Virus record (IMG/VR): IMGVR_UViG_3300048583_000100
Coordinates: 33,428-97,427 of that record
Reading direction: 5' to 3' (one strand)
DNA: 64,000 nucleotides
Source of the DNA: a virus
How positions within the stretch are numbered: position 1 is the first letter of the stretch; every line of letters begins with the position of its first letter. Positions 1 to 8,464 of the stretch are shown here, one piece after another. The position numbers were made by a program, and so were the translations under genes. Under the pieces are notes generated by a model. It saw only the letters and a program-made list of their open reading frames with translations. It was not told the DNA's origin and ran no database searches.

Positions 1-36
1 ATCAGTGACCTCGTACAGCGGCGGCTTAATTTTCAT
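1..36 (-). CDS. 5' end of a gene running off the window
   Basis: Only the first 12 codons (MKIKPPLYEVTD) are inside the window. The ATG at 36 is preceded by AAGGAC seven bases upstream, the same start context as other genes here, and lies 8 bp beyond the stop of thymidylate synthase, so it is probably the next gene of the same operon. The product cannot be identified. Confidence 0.6.
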   Translation of the reverse strand, partial: MKIKPPLYEVTD

Positions 37-44
37 GTTTGTCC

Positions 45-986
45 TTAGACTGCCATTGGGGCTTTGATTGCCGGGTGAGAGTGATAGCCGACGATCTCGA
101 TATCAGCCATCGTGAATGAATCAATGTTGGTGATATCGGGGTTTAGACGAATGTCTGGAAGCGGGAATGGTTCACGCGTCAATTGCTCATTCACCTGATC
201 GAAATGGTTCTTGTAGATGTGCGCATCACCAATCGTGATGATGAGCTCGCCTACTTCGTAGCCAGTTACCTGGGCTAGCATGTGAGTGAGAAGCGCGTAA
301 GACGCAATGTTAAACGGCAGACCGAGGAACAGATCGTTCGAGCGAATGTAGACTTGGCAGCTTAGTTCATTGTGCTTCTGGTTAACGAAGAACTGACAGA
401 ACATGTGGCATGGCGGCAACGCCATCTGATCAATTTCGCCGACGTTGTAAGCAGTCAACAGCATTCTGCGATCGGTGGGATTGGTCTTGAGCGACTTGAC
501 GATATTGGCAAGCTGGTCTGTCGTAGAGACACCAACCTTGGCATCGAAGAGCGTCATGCCCTGTCCTTCGCCATGACTGACCGCATCCTTCACGCTCTTG
601 ATGGTGTGCGTACGCCAGTGTCTCCACTGAACGCCGTAGACTCGTCCAAGATCGCCTTCGAATTTGGCCTTCGGCTTCCAGTACGGAGCCTCTGCGTTTG
701 CAGTCCAGATGGTGGTGCGAGAGGGGTCTCGAGTGCCGTACGTAATCTCGGCGAGACGACGTTCATCTCCACTACCTTCTACGAACCAGAGCAATTCGCC
801 AGCGATGGGCGTGAAGAACGTTTTCTTCGTAGTGAGAAGAGGAAACCCGTCCTTAAGATGATGGCGAAGCTGACGACCAAAGAGAGCTACCGTACCTACG
901 CCAGTGCGATCAACTCGTTCGTCGCCGTCGGTCATGACGTCTTTCATTAGCTCAAGATACTGTACGTCGATATTTCCTGCGTCCAT
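45..986 (-). CDS. thyA: Thymidylate synthase
   Basis: Makes dTMP from dUMP with methylene-tetrahydrofolate, feeding phage DNA synthesis. Visible are the substrate-contact start (YLELMKDV), the active-site LPPCHMFCQFF (Cys193 from this start), and RSNDLFLGLPFNIASY with the Asn (LPFN, about 226) typical of thymidylate synthase rather than dCMP hydroxymethylase. GDAHIYKNH is near the end. Length (313 aa) fits the family. I chose the ATG at 986 because GAAGAG lies just upstream and the homologous fold begins there; an ATG at 1019 would add 11 residues. A separate dCMP hydroxymethylase lies at 38900-39661 and the folate partner DHFR at 53227-53814. Confidence 0.95.
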   Translation of the reverse strand: MDAGNIDVQYLELMKDVMTDGDERVDRTGVGTVALFGRQLRHHLKDGFPLLTTKKTFFTPIAGELLWFVEGSGDERRLAEITYGTRDPSRTTIWTANAEAPYWKPKAKFEGDLGRVYGVQWRHWRTHTIKSVKDAVSHGEGQGMTLFDAKVGVSTTDQLANIVKSLKTNPTDRRMLLTAYNVGEIDQMALPPCHMFCQFFVNQKHNELSCQVYIRSNDLFLGLPFNIASYALLTHMLAQVTGYEVGELIITIGDAHIYKNHFDQVNEQLTREPFPLPDIRLNPDITNIDSFTMADIEIVGYHSHPAIKAPMAV

Positions 987-1039
987 GTTTGCTCTTCGTG
1001 ATGTGATGGGGAGATTCATGTGATGAATCTTACCGGTAT

Positions 1040-1591
1040 TTATTCGAGCTCGTTGTTCAGAAGTTTGGCACTTCGTAGCTCTTTCAGGATGGCCGTTACT
1101 GCTTCGACGGTTGACGTAAGATGAAAGTTGGGTTCATGACCTGATCCCGTATCACGATTTCCAGCAACGTTCAAGACCTCTACGCAGTTGTCTTTGATGA
1201 ATGCGACTGCAACTTCAACCTCTCGTTCGATGTCCTTAACAGGAAGACGAATGAGATGAACCGGCTTTGAGTGCTTTCTGCACAGCCGAATTGTCAGTGC
1301 AGTACCACCCGAGTTTGGGTTCGATGCTAGCACGAGCGTAGCATCCGAATCGCAGATGTTCTTCTCAGTGCGAGGTGGATACATCGGGCTGAAATGTTCT
1401 ACCAATCCGAATGTCGCGAGTTCTGGCGCTGGACCATACCAAGTCCTCCATCCCTTAGGAGCAGTTCCGCCGGTGGGGATGCCGCACGCTTTTGCTGCTT
1501 CCAGACCACCTCGATCAACGCCGCACTGACCACCGCTTATTACCTTGCGAAGGCCTGGGTAATCCATGATGAGGAAGTTAGGTGGCGTCAT
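1040..1591 (-). CDS. SLOG / YpsA-like putative molybdenum-carrier-family protein
   Basis: The N-terminus VISGGQCGVDRGGLEAAKA, GIPTGGTAPKGWRT and the later SDATLV block match the circularly permuted YpsA SLOG family, often annotated 'putative molybdenum carrier'. SLOG proteins are Rossmann-like folds that bind nucleotides or nucleotide-derived ligands; the substrate of this branch is not established. The ATG at 1591 overlaps the end of the DnaJ-like gene by 14 bp; a TTG further upstream (1624) is less likely. It is followed by thymidylate synthase after 53 bp. A role in sensing or destroying nucleotide signals is inference. Confidence 0.75.
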   Translation of the reverse strand: MTPPNFLIMDYPGLRKVISGGQCGVDRGGLEAAKACGIPTGGTAPKGWRTWYGPAPELATFGLVEHFSPMYPPRTEKNICDSDATLVLASNPNSGGTALTIRLCRKHSKPVHLIRLPVKDIEREVEVAVAFIKDNCVEVLNVAGNRDTGSGHEPNFHLTSTVEAVTAILKELRSAKLLNNELE

Positions 1592-2579
1592 TCTCGGGTT
1601 CTGCTTCTGAGTCGGGCTTTGCAAAGTCTTCGGGTTTCAGAGTGATGCCAAATGCGGCAGTTAGCTCCTTAATCAGAACAGTCAGCAGCATCTGTGCATC
1701 TTTGGCTGGCAGGTGCTCTGCCCAGTTTTTGTGAACAGCTTCTTGGAAATCCAGGATGCTCTTGAGATCGTATTCGGCGATGCGCTTGATCTCGGGGATG
1801 ACCCGAAGCAAGCAGTGACCGCGCATAAAGCGCGTTGCATCTTTCCAGTATCCCTTATCCTTGACCTTGAGCAGCGTATTCGCTTTAGTGCCGGGCGGGA
1901 TGTAGACCTTGACAGTCGTTCCATCGACCATCTGCGCTTCGGCATACCCGCCGGTAATCAAAAGGAAAGGAGACACGTTAAACTGCATCGTAAGATTGCC
2001 GATGTCAGACGGAGTAGTCTTGCCCCAATCGACCACCATTCCCTCTGGCGCCACGATCCGAACGTGAATCATGTACGTGAAGCCGTTCTCTTTGATGATC
2101 TCAACGACTTGATTGTCGAGAGCCCCCGAAGGTACCTTTACATTGCGAACACCGAGCCCGTCAATGTTGATCTTCTTACGGATACCACCAAAGGCTTCGT
2201 CGATCGCACAGTTAAACTGGACGACTCGAGGCTGCGGAGTTTCGTAGGATTTGTAATACGCGTTCTCTTTGTCTTTCTTGGCCTTAGCTTCGGCTCGTGC
2301 CCAAGCATCGTCCCCATACCCGCTTTTGAAGGCGTTCTTAAAGACGTCATTGAACGCATCTTCAAAGCCACCGTAGCTGGAGCCGGTTCGGGCGTATGGA
2401 CTGACTTTCTCTGGCGACTGAAGAGTTTCATATGCTTCGCCGACTCGCTTGAAGTCTTCTTCCTTGCCGCCTCTGTCGGGGTGAGTCTGCATTGCCTTGC
2501 GACGATAAGCAGCCTTGATGGCGTCCTTATCTGCTCCGGCTTCGAGGCCTAGAATCCTACGTGCTTCAGCGTGATTCAT
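1578..2579 (-). CDS. DnaJ/CbpA-like co-chaperone
   Basis: Residues 1-60 form a J domain with the HPD tripeptide at 33-35 that stimulates Hsp70 ATPase. No Cys-rich zinc finger follows. After a low-complexity linker rich in Gly, Ala and Lys, the C-terminal part (about 115-270) resembles the beta-sandwich substrate-binding domain of CbpA/DnaJ. It would recruit host DnaK to phage substrates. It sits in a tight minus-strand operon with the unknown gene at 2581 (1 bp gap) and the SLOG gene (14 bp overlap). Confidence 0.85.
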   Translation of the reverse strand: MNHAEARRILGLEAGADKDAIKAAYRRKAMQTHPDRGGKEEDFKRVGEAYETLQSPEKVSPYARTGSSYGGFEDAFNDVFKNAFKSGYGDDAWARAEAKAKKDKENAYYKSYETPQPRVVQFNCAIDEAFGGIRKKINIDGLGVRNVKVPSGALDNQVVEIIKENGFTYMIHVRIVAPEGMVVDWGKTTPSDIGNLTMQFNVSPFLLITGGYAEAQMVDGTTVKVYIPPGTKANTLLKVKDKGYWKDATRFMRGHCLLRVIPEIKRIAEYDLKSILDFQEAVHKNWAEHLPAKDAQMLLTVLIKELTAAFGITLKPEDFAKPDSEAEPENDAT

Positions 2580-2580
2580 T

Positions 2581-3081
2581 TCAGTTGATCAGTGAGTAGG
2601 TGTTTAGGAAGAGAGCACGACGGACAATCCACTGGTCGCTGTGATCGTCGATCTGGCGGCAGATGTAGTCGCCGAGGTCGCCATGTTGTATGCACTTGCC
2701 GAGACCAACGTCTTCGCCCCAACGAGCATAGATGGCAATGGAGTCACCGAATGGAACGCTGAAGAGCTCAGACGAAATCTCAAGGCTCTCAACAGAATTC
2801 TCCTGCTTCGGGAAGCAGATCATCCAGCCATCCGGATCAAAGCCAATCACGTCGTACTTATTCAGTAGACGTGCTGGCGTCTGTGGCCACACGTCGTCAG
2901 CTTCACCAATGCAGAACATCATGTCAGGAGACACGGCTTCTCGAGCCTCGAGAGTATCAAGCAGGAACTTGTGCATGACGGTCTGATCTGCGAAAATGCT
3001 GCTCATTGGCTTGGCGCGAATAGGCTTGATCTTCTTGGCAAGCTTCCACGGGCCAAGCGTTTCGGTGTTGACCATGATCAT
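2581..3081 (-). CDS. Uncharacterised protein with a GDLGDY motif
   Basis: A 166-aa soluble protein. A GDLGDYICRQ stretch near residue 135 recalls the small PGDYG family seen in phages, but the match is short and I would not assign a function. The start overlaps the membrane-protein gene upstream by ATGA, and it is one base from the DnaJ-like gene, so it is translated as part of that operon. Confidence 0.75.
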   Translation of the reverse strand: MIMVNTETLGPWKLAKKIKPIRAKPMSSIFADQTVMHKFLLDTLEAREAVSPDMMFCIGEADDVWPQTPARLLNKYDVIGFDPDGWMICFPKQENSVESLEISSELFSVPFGDSIAIYARWGEDVGLGKCIQHGDLGDYICRQIDDHSDQWIVRRALFLNTYSLIN

Positions 3082-3617
3082 CGCGACTTCTCCCGGAGGC
3101 GTTCGATCTGAAGATCACGTAGCAGCTTCTGCGCATCTGTCATGCCAGCAGTTTCGAGCTTTTCCTGCTTGAGCTTGTCGATCAGTTCCCTAACAGTCAT
3201 GTTCTCTTCGAGCGCGAACTTCTCGATCTGCTTAGCGATAGACTCCAGGAACGACGCGATGACGAGTGTCACAACGATCTGCACGAGATAAAGTGCGAGC
3301 GTTACGAATGCTCCCCAGTAGGCGAGCGCACTGATAATGCCGAGCCATGTGGTATAGATGAAGGCCTTTCTCCAGAACGGCTGCGTCTTGTAGCGATAGA
3401 TTGCTTCAATTATCCCGATGTCTGATGTCAGATCACCGCTGCCCTTCTTTGCAATCACCAAGGCAACCACAACCATGGCGAGACCTACGACAACGGTAAT
3501 GAAGACGCTGAGCGCACCGATGAAGAACAGAAAAGCTGTGTGCTGCGTCAGATAGTAGCCGAGAGTCAGCCCAGGAAACAGAACATAGCCGAGTACATTT
3601 TGCCAAAGCTTGCTCAT
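3078..3617 (-). CDS. Membrane protein with C-terminal coiled segment
   Basis: Three to four hydrophobic segments are visible at about residues 8-50 and 85-125, ending in a charged helical tail (about 130-179) rich in Glu, Lys and Arg. It probably sits in the inner membrane with the tail in the cytoplasm. Both ends overlap neighbours by 4 bp (ATGA). No family recognised; an envelope or superinfection-exclusion role is possible but unsupported. Confidence 0.75.
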   Translation of the reverse strand: MSKLWQNVLGYVLFPGLTLGYYLTQHTAFLFFIGALSVFITVVVGLAMVVVALVIAKKGSGDLTSDIGIIEAIYRYKTQPFWRKAFIYTTWLGIISALAYWGAFVTLALYLVQIVVTLVIASFLESIAKQIEKFALEENMTVRELIDKLKQEKLETAGMTDAQKLLRDLQIERLREKSR

Positions 3618-3913
3618 CGCTCGTCATCCTTTAGAGAAGTTGCCATCCAAGAGAATCCATGGCCGAACGTAAGGCCAAAGATAGTTACCGAGCTTACCGT
3701 ATGCCAGTCATACTCGGTGCAGCAGTAATCGAAAAGCTTTTTCGTGCGGCCAACCGCAATGAACGCGAACCATTCATCAACGGATTCCCATGGGGCATTG
3801 TCGAAATGCTCATTCTCGTATGCGCAGTACTTGGTCTTATAGGTGAAGTACACCCCACGATTGTACGTGTAGAGCCGCTTAGGCCTGTCGAGTTTTACGG
3901 GGGTGAAATTCAT
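3614..3913 (-). CDS. Small unknown protein, Tyr/Phe-rich
   Basis: A 99-aa protein rich in aromatic residues (YTYNRGVYFTYKTKY near the start). No signal peptide and no convincing membrane helix apart from a weakly hydrophobic stretch near residues 75-88. Its stop overlaps the start of the membrane protein by 4 bp, so the two are translationally coupled. Function not recognised. Confidence 0.65.
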   Translation of the reverse strand: MNFTPVKLDRPKRLYTYNRGVYFTYKTKYCAYENEHFDNAPWESVDEWFAFIAVGRTKKLFDYCCTEYDWHTVSSVTIFGLTFGHGFSWMATSLKDDER

Positions 3914-3914
3914 G

Positions 3915-4100
3915 TTAGTCCTGGTAGAGCTTCAGTGCTGAGAAGGTGCCGAATGGTGGCTTGAATTTGTAAAGCTTATCGAATGCGACATCTGCATGAG
4001 CTCGCGTTTTAAACTCCAGGGTCTTCATTGTCGCCGCCCGGCCACCACCATCTTCATTGGCGTAGCCACCAAAGGTAAGCACTATCAGAATCTGGTACAT
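3915..4100 (-). CDS. Small unknown protein
   Basis: A 61-aa product with GGAGAA about 10 bases before its ATG. It starts with a beta-strand-like hydrophobic run, then a Gly-rich loop (EDGGGRAA) and an alpha-beta tail, which resembles very small ferredoxin-fold phage proteins. It ends 1 bp before the next gene and lies just downstream of topoisomerase. Function not recognised. Confidence 0.6.
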   Translation of the reverse strand: MYQILIVLTFGGYANEDGGGRAATMKTLEFKTRAHADVAFDKLYKFKPPFGTFSALKLYQD

Positions 4101-4120
4101 GCGTGTTCTCCGAACTTGGG

Positions 4121-5515
4121 TTAGGCGGTGAAGGTGAAGGCCTTCAGCTCACGGCGGTACATCTCATTCGCAGTGTCAGCCTTGAGGACAGCAAGCGCCT
4201 TCTTGTCCTCGGCGATCTCGGCCTTGAGCTCTTCGATCTTGTCCTTGGTCAGATTCCAAATCGGCATCTGCAGCAGGCGGTCGTAGTCGACGAAGTCGTT
4301 CTTGAGAAGCAGAGTGACGAGGTCGTCCTTCTTCTTGTTCTTGAACGCATCGACATTGGCCAGATAGAACAGGATGAAGCGAAGCTTCTCACTCAGCCAG
4401 CGGATGCGTTCACTGACATCTGCGATCATCTTCTGACGGCGATCTTCGTAGCGAGCCAGACGCCAGGCGGTGAATCGTTCGATGACAGCTTCGGCCGACG
4501 TAAAGCGCTTGATGATGCCGTCGGTATCCCAGAGCGTGAAGTTCTCGGTATCGCGCGAGATGAGCTTAAACTTCTTGTAGAGCTCGTCAGTGTCAAGAGC
4601 CGAAGTCGAGCGAGGCACCTTGACGATGAACTCAAAGCTGTGCTCCGTCGGGTTGCCTTCGTAATCGGAGATGACGCCGGCGTCCTCGAGCTTATTGAGC
4701 GTCTTCTTGTAGTCGTCGAGATACGTACCGATAGGGAACTCGGTGATCTTGATGGTGGTCGAGTTAACAACCTCGAGCTTGCCAGTGATGACAACCTGTC
4801 CAGTCTCAGCATTGCGCTCAATGGTACCGGCGAAGTTGTTGTACCAGGGAATCAGCGCGCCTTCCTTGAGCTTCTTGCCATCGAGGACCTTGATGATCGT
4901 GTCGCGAATCTGAGTAGGATGATAGGCCATGATGTTGCAAGCGTGGCCCGTACCGGTACCCTGAGCGCCATTGATGAGCATCAGCGGGAGGATCGGCATG
5001 TAGGTGCGAGGCTCGATCTTGTCGCCATCGTTTTCCAGATGATCGAGGATGTCGTCATCAGCCTTCGGGAAGAGGGCTCGGAAATACGGAGAGAGCTTCG
5101 TCTCGATGTATCGAGCAGCAGCGGGGTCGGCCGACAGACGAGAACCGAACTGACCTTCCGGCAGGAAGACGTTCATGTTGTTGGAGCCTGCGTAGTTGTT
5201 CGCAAGACCAACAATGGTCGACTGCATGGAGCCGATACCGTGGTGGTAGTCGGTCTCAGATGCGACGAAAGCTGCGAGACGTTCGACAGAGAGAAGGCCA
5301 CCATTTTCACCGCGACGAAGCGTGCCACAGATTGCCTTACGCTGTGAAGGCTTGAGGCCGTCAGTCAGCAGAGGAATCGAGCGGACGTTGTCGTAAAGGG
5401 AGAATTCCTTGAACGCCGAGCCGATGAAATGGCGGGTTCGAATGACACGAATGGATTTGGAAGCCGTCTTCGTAGGAGTCATCTTGGGTTCTGCTTTCTT
5501 GATAATGCGAGACAT
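4121..5515 (-). CDS. 52: Type II DNA topoisomerase medium (GyrA/ParC-like, T4 gp52-like) subunit
   Basis: The breakage-reunion subunit. SIPLLTDGLKPSQRKAI (about 46-62) and the catalytic tyrosine in AAARYIETKL (Tyr136) are present, with the long C-terminal coiled-coil gate from about 370. Its 464 aa match T4 gp52 (about 440) and lack the GyrA C-terminal beta-pinwheel, as in T4. It acts with the large subunit at 5758-7743 to remove supercoils during replication. A TTTACG/TACAAT promoter sits so close that its -10 box ends 5 bases before this ATG. The mRNA may be leaderless, or translation may begin at Met12 (5482). Confidence 0.92.
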   Translation of the reverse strand: MSRIIKKAEPKMTPTKTASKSIRVIRTRHFIGSAFKEFSLYDNVRSIPLLTDGLKPSQRKAICGTLRRGENGGLLSVERLAAFVASETDYHHGIGSMQSTIVGLANNYAGSNNMNVFLPEGQFGSRLSADPAAARYIETKLSPYFRALFPKADDDILDHLENDGDKIEPRTYMPILPLMLINGAQGTGTGHACNIMAYHPTQIRDTIIKVLDGKKLKEGALIPWYNNFAGTIERNAETGQVVITGKLEVVNSTTIKITEFPIGTYLDDYKKTLNKLEDAGVISDYEGNPTEHSFEFIVKVPRSTSALDTDELYKKFKLISRDTENFTLWDTDGIIKRFTSAEAVIERFTAWRLARYEDRRQKMIADVSERIRWLSEKLRFILFYLANVDAFKNKKKDDLVTLLLKNDFVDYDRLLQMPIWNLTKDKIEELKAEIAEDKKALAVLKADTANEMYRRELKAFTFTA

Positions 5516-5520
5516 GTAGT

Positions 5521-5549
5521 ATTGTATCCTGTTTTTGATTGGACGTAAA
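5521..5549 (-). promoter_or_regulatory. Early-type promoter for topoisomerase medium subunit
   Basis: On the minus strand: TTTACG (-35), 17 bp, TACAAT (-10). The predicted start of transcription (about 5514-5515) coincides with the annotated ATG. Confidence 0.7.
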
Positions 5550-5554
5550 CTGAA

Positions 5555-5758
5555 TCAGATTTTGATCAGGTTACTCTGCCTGACGGCGTAAGTTTTGTTC
5601 TCGTCAGAGCACAGCATGACGAGAATCTTACCGCCTCTGGTCCTCTTGATTATCTGGCACTCCGCGCCGATGAATGGACGAGAGTCGGCGTCAAAGTACA
5701 AATCGCCGCGGCTGTCGACAGTCACCCGGTCACCGGGCTCGAACTCTCCCGTCCTCAT
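5555..5758 (-). CDS. Small KOW/SH3-like protein
   Basis: A 67-aa product beginning at the ATG that forms TGATG with the stop of the topoisomerase large subunit. GEFEPGDRVTVDSRGDLYF and GAECQIIKRTRGGKILVML look like a short SH3/KOW beta-barrel as found in ribosome- or RNA-polymerase-associated proteins. The position between the two topoisomerase subunits suggests co-expression only; the role is unknown. Confidence 0.65.
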   Translation of the reverse strand: MRTGEFEPGDRVTVDSRGDLYFDADSRPFIGAECQIIKRTRGGKILVMLCSDENKTYAVRQSNLIKI

Positions 5759-7743
5759 CAAGCGGCCTCAACGATGAAGTCTTCGAAGTTATCTGCCGGA
5801 GTTTCCAACCAGACCTTACGGTCATCGGCACGTTCGCCATTGAATGCGAGGTCGAGGGCATTCTTGTCATCGCCATCTTCCATCGATACATTGAACAGGT
5901 AAGTGTCGAGGTTCTGCAGGTACGGCTTGAAGTCAGGAGTCTTGGTCGTGCCGAGACCCTTGAAGTAGCGGTGATTCCAACCACGCAGCTTCTTACCGTC
6001 GCTGTTAGCCCACAGCTTGAACTCGCGCTCAGTAAAGAACTCGTGAACGATCTTGTCCTTCACAAACACCTTGACGACCGGAGTGCGGAGGATATGGATG
6101 AAGCCAAGCTGGAACAGCTCAGGCCAGAAGTGGTCGAAGAGGTTCATGAGCAGGCCGGCAATGTGTGCGCCGTCAACGTCAGCGTCAGTTGCGAAAGCAA
6201 CCTTGCCGAAACGCAGCTCCTTGAGCGACTTAACAGGCACACCAATCTGCAGGCCGATGATCGTCAGAATCTTCTGGATTTCGTTCGGCTCAGTTTTCTT
6301 GCCGTCCTTCTCGCGATCCTTCTTCTTATCGAGGCCGAGAACTCGTGCGATTTCCTTCTCGCGGACATTTAGCGGCTTGCCCTTCAGAGGGAAGGTGCCG
6401 ATAAACTGGCGATCAGTCGCAGCTGCGAAGAGACTCTTGGAAGCGGAGTCACCCTCAGCCAGGAAGAGAACGCACTTGTGGCGATCGACCTTCTCAGTTG
6501 CGTCGTTGAACTTCTCAACACGCTTCGGGTTCGCCTTGTCAACGTCCTTGTTGAGCTTACGAACATCCTTCATCTGCTCCTGGAGAGCCTTGGCTTCCGC
6601 CCAGTCCAGAATCGACTGGATGATAGACGACTTGATGATCTTGTTGATCATCTTGTCAGGCACGGCCCACGAAGTCTTGTAGTCCTTGACTTCAGTGATG
6701 AGGTCTTCCTTGGTCTGCGAGGAGTAGCGAGGGTTGACGATCTGTGCGTCAATGAAGAGCGTCATGTGCTGACGCAGCTCCGACGGCTTGATCTCGACCT
6801 TGTGCTTCTTCTTGATGTGGGCGCGAACAGCTTCCCAAATCTGCATGCCTGCATAGAGGATATGCGTGCCACCGGTCTTCGTGTGGGTACCGTTGACGAA
6901 GGAGATGTGCTGGAAGCCGTCTTCGCTGTGAGCGATACCGACCTTCCAGTGTTCCGTCTCGTCATAGGCGTAGTCACCTTCACCAACGAACATCTCGATG
7001 TAGTCCTTGAACGAACGCGTCATCACGCGAACTCCGTTGAAGTAGACCTTGAGGTGCGTGTTGACGGCAGCTACCTGATAGACACGCGCGAGCAGCATCG
7101 CCATGTTGTCATCGTCGATGCCCTTCAGGCCAAGCTTCTCGAAGTCTGGGTAGTACGTGATTCGAGTGTAGCCCTTCGCGCCTTCTGCCGGAGTAACCTT
7201 GGCAGGCTTGCGGTCTTGCGAATGATCTTCGAAGACCATCTTGAACTTGTTCTTCGTGTCGCACGTCTCGATGACGAACTTGTGCGAGAAGATGTTGGTC
7301 AGAGCTGCACCTTCACCGTTCTGGCCAGTGAGCATTGCCTGATCATCGTCGTCGAAGTTTGAGCCAGCGCGGAGCTCGAAGATCATCTCCGGAATCCACT
7401 GATTGTATTCCTTGTGCTTGATGACCGGAATACCGCCGTTGTCGAAGACGCTGATTTCACCCTTCGCCTGGTCGATCTCAACACGAATGGTATCGAGGCC
7501 CTTACCTTCAGGACGCTTCGAATGGTCAGACGAGTTGGAGATGACTTCGTCGAACAGCTTGAGGAAGCCGGGGTTGTACGTAATTGGACGGCGGACCATC
7601 TTGACGTCAGTCGCAGACTTCACGTCAGGGATAAACTCGTCAGAGGTGTGAGGAGTAATGGAGCCAATGTATCGGCCTGGACGAAGGAGGACGTGCTCGA
7701 CCTCGTTAAGCTTCTTGTATTTCTGTTCGATCGACTTTGACAT
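5758..7743 (-). CDS. 39: Type II DNA topoisomerase large (GyrB/ParE-like, T4 gp39/60-like) subunit
   Basis: The ATPase and TOPRIM subunit. The GHKL ATPase domain is visible from the N-terminus (RPGRYIGS, Bergerat Asn in EVISNSSDH at about 70, VFDNGGIP about 99-106, GQNGEGAALTN). The transducer follows, then the TOPRIM motifs LAEGDSASKSL (about 429-438) and ATDADVDGAHI (about 520). T4 splits this protein into gp39 and gp60; here it is one 661-aa chain, close to their sum. It pairs with 4121-5515. Transcribed from the promoter at 7783-7811. Confidence 0.93.
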   Translation of the reverse strand: MSKSIEQKYKKLNEVEHVLLRPGRYIGSITPHTSDEFIPDVKSATDVKMVRRPITYNPGFLKLFDEVISNSSDHSKRPEGKGLDTIRVEIDQAKGEISVFDNGGIPVIKHKEYNQWIPEMIFELRAGSNFDDDDQAMLTGQNGEGAALTNIFSHKFVIETCDTKNKFKMVFEDHSQDRKPAKVTPAEGAKGYTRITYYPDFEKLGLKGIDDDNMAMLLARVYQVAAVNTHLKVYFNGVRVMTRSFKDYIEMFVGEGDYAYDETEHWKVGIAHSEDGFQHISFVNGTHTKTGGTHILYAGMQIWEAVRAHIKKKHKVEIKPSELRQHMTLFIDAQIVNPRYSSQTKEDLITEVKDYKTSWAVPDKMINKIIKSSIIQSILDWAEAKALQEQMKDVRKLNKDVDKANPKRVEKFNDATEKVDRHKCVLFLAEGDSASKSLFAAATDRQFIGTFPLKGKPLNVREKEIARVLGLDKKKDREKDGKKTEPNEIQKILTIIGLQIGVPVKSLKELRFGKVAFATDADVDGAHIAGLLMNLFDHFWPELFQLGFIHILRTPVVKVFVKDKIVHEFFTEREFKLWANSDGKKLRGWNHRYFKGLGTTKTPDFKPYLQNLDTYLFNVSMEDGDDKNALDLAFNGERADDRKVWLETPADNFEDFIVEAA

Positions 7744-7782
7744 GAATGGGTTCCGATAGGAGTTGTGCTGCGTAGTGAGTCT

Positions 7783-7811
7783 ATTGTATCATGCCGTGAA
7801 CCTGGCGTAAA
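7783..7811 (-). promoter_or_regulatory. Early-type promoter for topoisomerase large subunit
   Basis: Minus strand TTTACG, 17 bp spacer, TACAAT. It leaves a leader of about 33 nt before the ATG at 7743. Confidence 0.75.
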
Positions 7812-7814
7812 CTG

Positions 7815-8288
7815 TCAGAACGCCAGGACACCGCTCTGCTCGTCCTTTAGCTGCTTTCGCAGTTTCATCAGACGGCTGCAGAATTCTGTTTTGGTGAGAA
7901 CGGTCTCTGATTGCTTCGAGCGGCCAATCGAATGCTGAAGAACCGCATCGCCAGTGGCTAGCAACGCTTTCCTGAAGCCCTCGTTCCCGTCGCACATTGC
8001 CTTGTAAGCCCGATCAAGAAGTTCCTGATAGGCTTCAGACTTGCGTGGGTACTCGACACCGTTCCAGTGAAGGACCTGTCGCTCCTGCCAGTTCTTCATC
8101 TTGCCACGCTTCTTGGCATTGAAGCCGACGAGCTTGCATACTTCGACTTGGATGTGTACCTTTTCGAACTTGAAAGATTGTAGAAGGCCCTCAAAACTGG
8201 CACACTGCACCCCATCGAAAATAAATGGGTGCGGTGCGAAATTCGAGAGAGCTGCTGCGGGGTAACCACAGCCAGATTTGATGTCCAT
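7815..8288 (-). CDS. NADAR (YbiA/DUF1768-like) family protein
   Basis: SGCGYPAAALSNFAPHPF and DGVQCASFEGLLQSFKF match the NADAR family start (xYP..LSNF...F.fdGv.c.S.EgflQs.Kf); the motif near residue 85 (YPRKSEAYQELLDRAY) also fits. NADAR enzymes cleave N-glycosidic bonds in riboflavin intermediates, and related members reverse guanine ADP-ribosylation of DNA made by DarT-type toxins. A phage copy could protect DNA from such a defence; that is inference. The ATG follows AAAGGACTGAAC. Confidence 0.8.
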   Translation of the reverse strand: MDIKSGCGYPAAALSNFAPHPFIFDGVQCASFEGLLQSFKFEKVHIQVEVCKLVGFNAKKRGKMKNWQERQVLHWNGVEYPRKSEAYQELLDRAYKAMCDGNEGFRKALLATGDAVLQHSIGRSKQSETVLTKTEFCSRLMKLRKQLKDEQSGVLAF

Positions 8289-8290
8289 GT

Positions 8291-8464
8291 TCAGTCCTTT
8301 AGCATCAAGAATTGATCAGGCATGTTCCAAGAAACCGGCCAATCGTCACCATCTTCAAGAGAGACGCCCGTAGGGTCTCGCCCGGTTTCTGGCATTTGGA
8401 TTTCCATGTCGCCATAATTCTCTTTAGCGGATTCCAGCATCGCAATCAGTAGGGAGATTTTCAC
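8291..8464 (-). CDS. Small acidic unknown protein (GTG start)
   Basis: A 57-aa protein. The GTG start overlaps the stop of the gene at 8461-8640 (GTGA). The product begins VKISLLIAMLESAKENYGD and has an acidic C-terminal half with two Trp. The start resembles short phage proteins of unknown role. The 4-bp overlap upstream and a 2-bp gap to the NADAR gene make it part of this operon. Confidence 0.65.
   Translation of the reverse strand: MKISLLIAMLESAKENYGDMEIQMPETGRDPTGVSLEDGDDWPVSWNMPDQFLMLKD

Noticed and set aside
1037-1044. AATAAATA as late promoter for thymidylate synthase
   Set aside because: It lies inside the 3' end of the SLOG gene, and thymidylate synthase is expected early; likely chance.
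4103-5347. 414-codon open frame on the plus strand
   Set aside because: It lies wholly antisense to the topoisomerase medium subunit and has a Leu/Val/Asp/Glu-rich composition typical of the reverse of a real gene.
6478-7362. 294-codon plus-strand frame
   Set aside because: Antisense to the topoisomerase large subunit, whose motifs are unambiguous.
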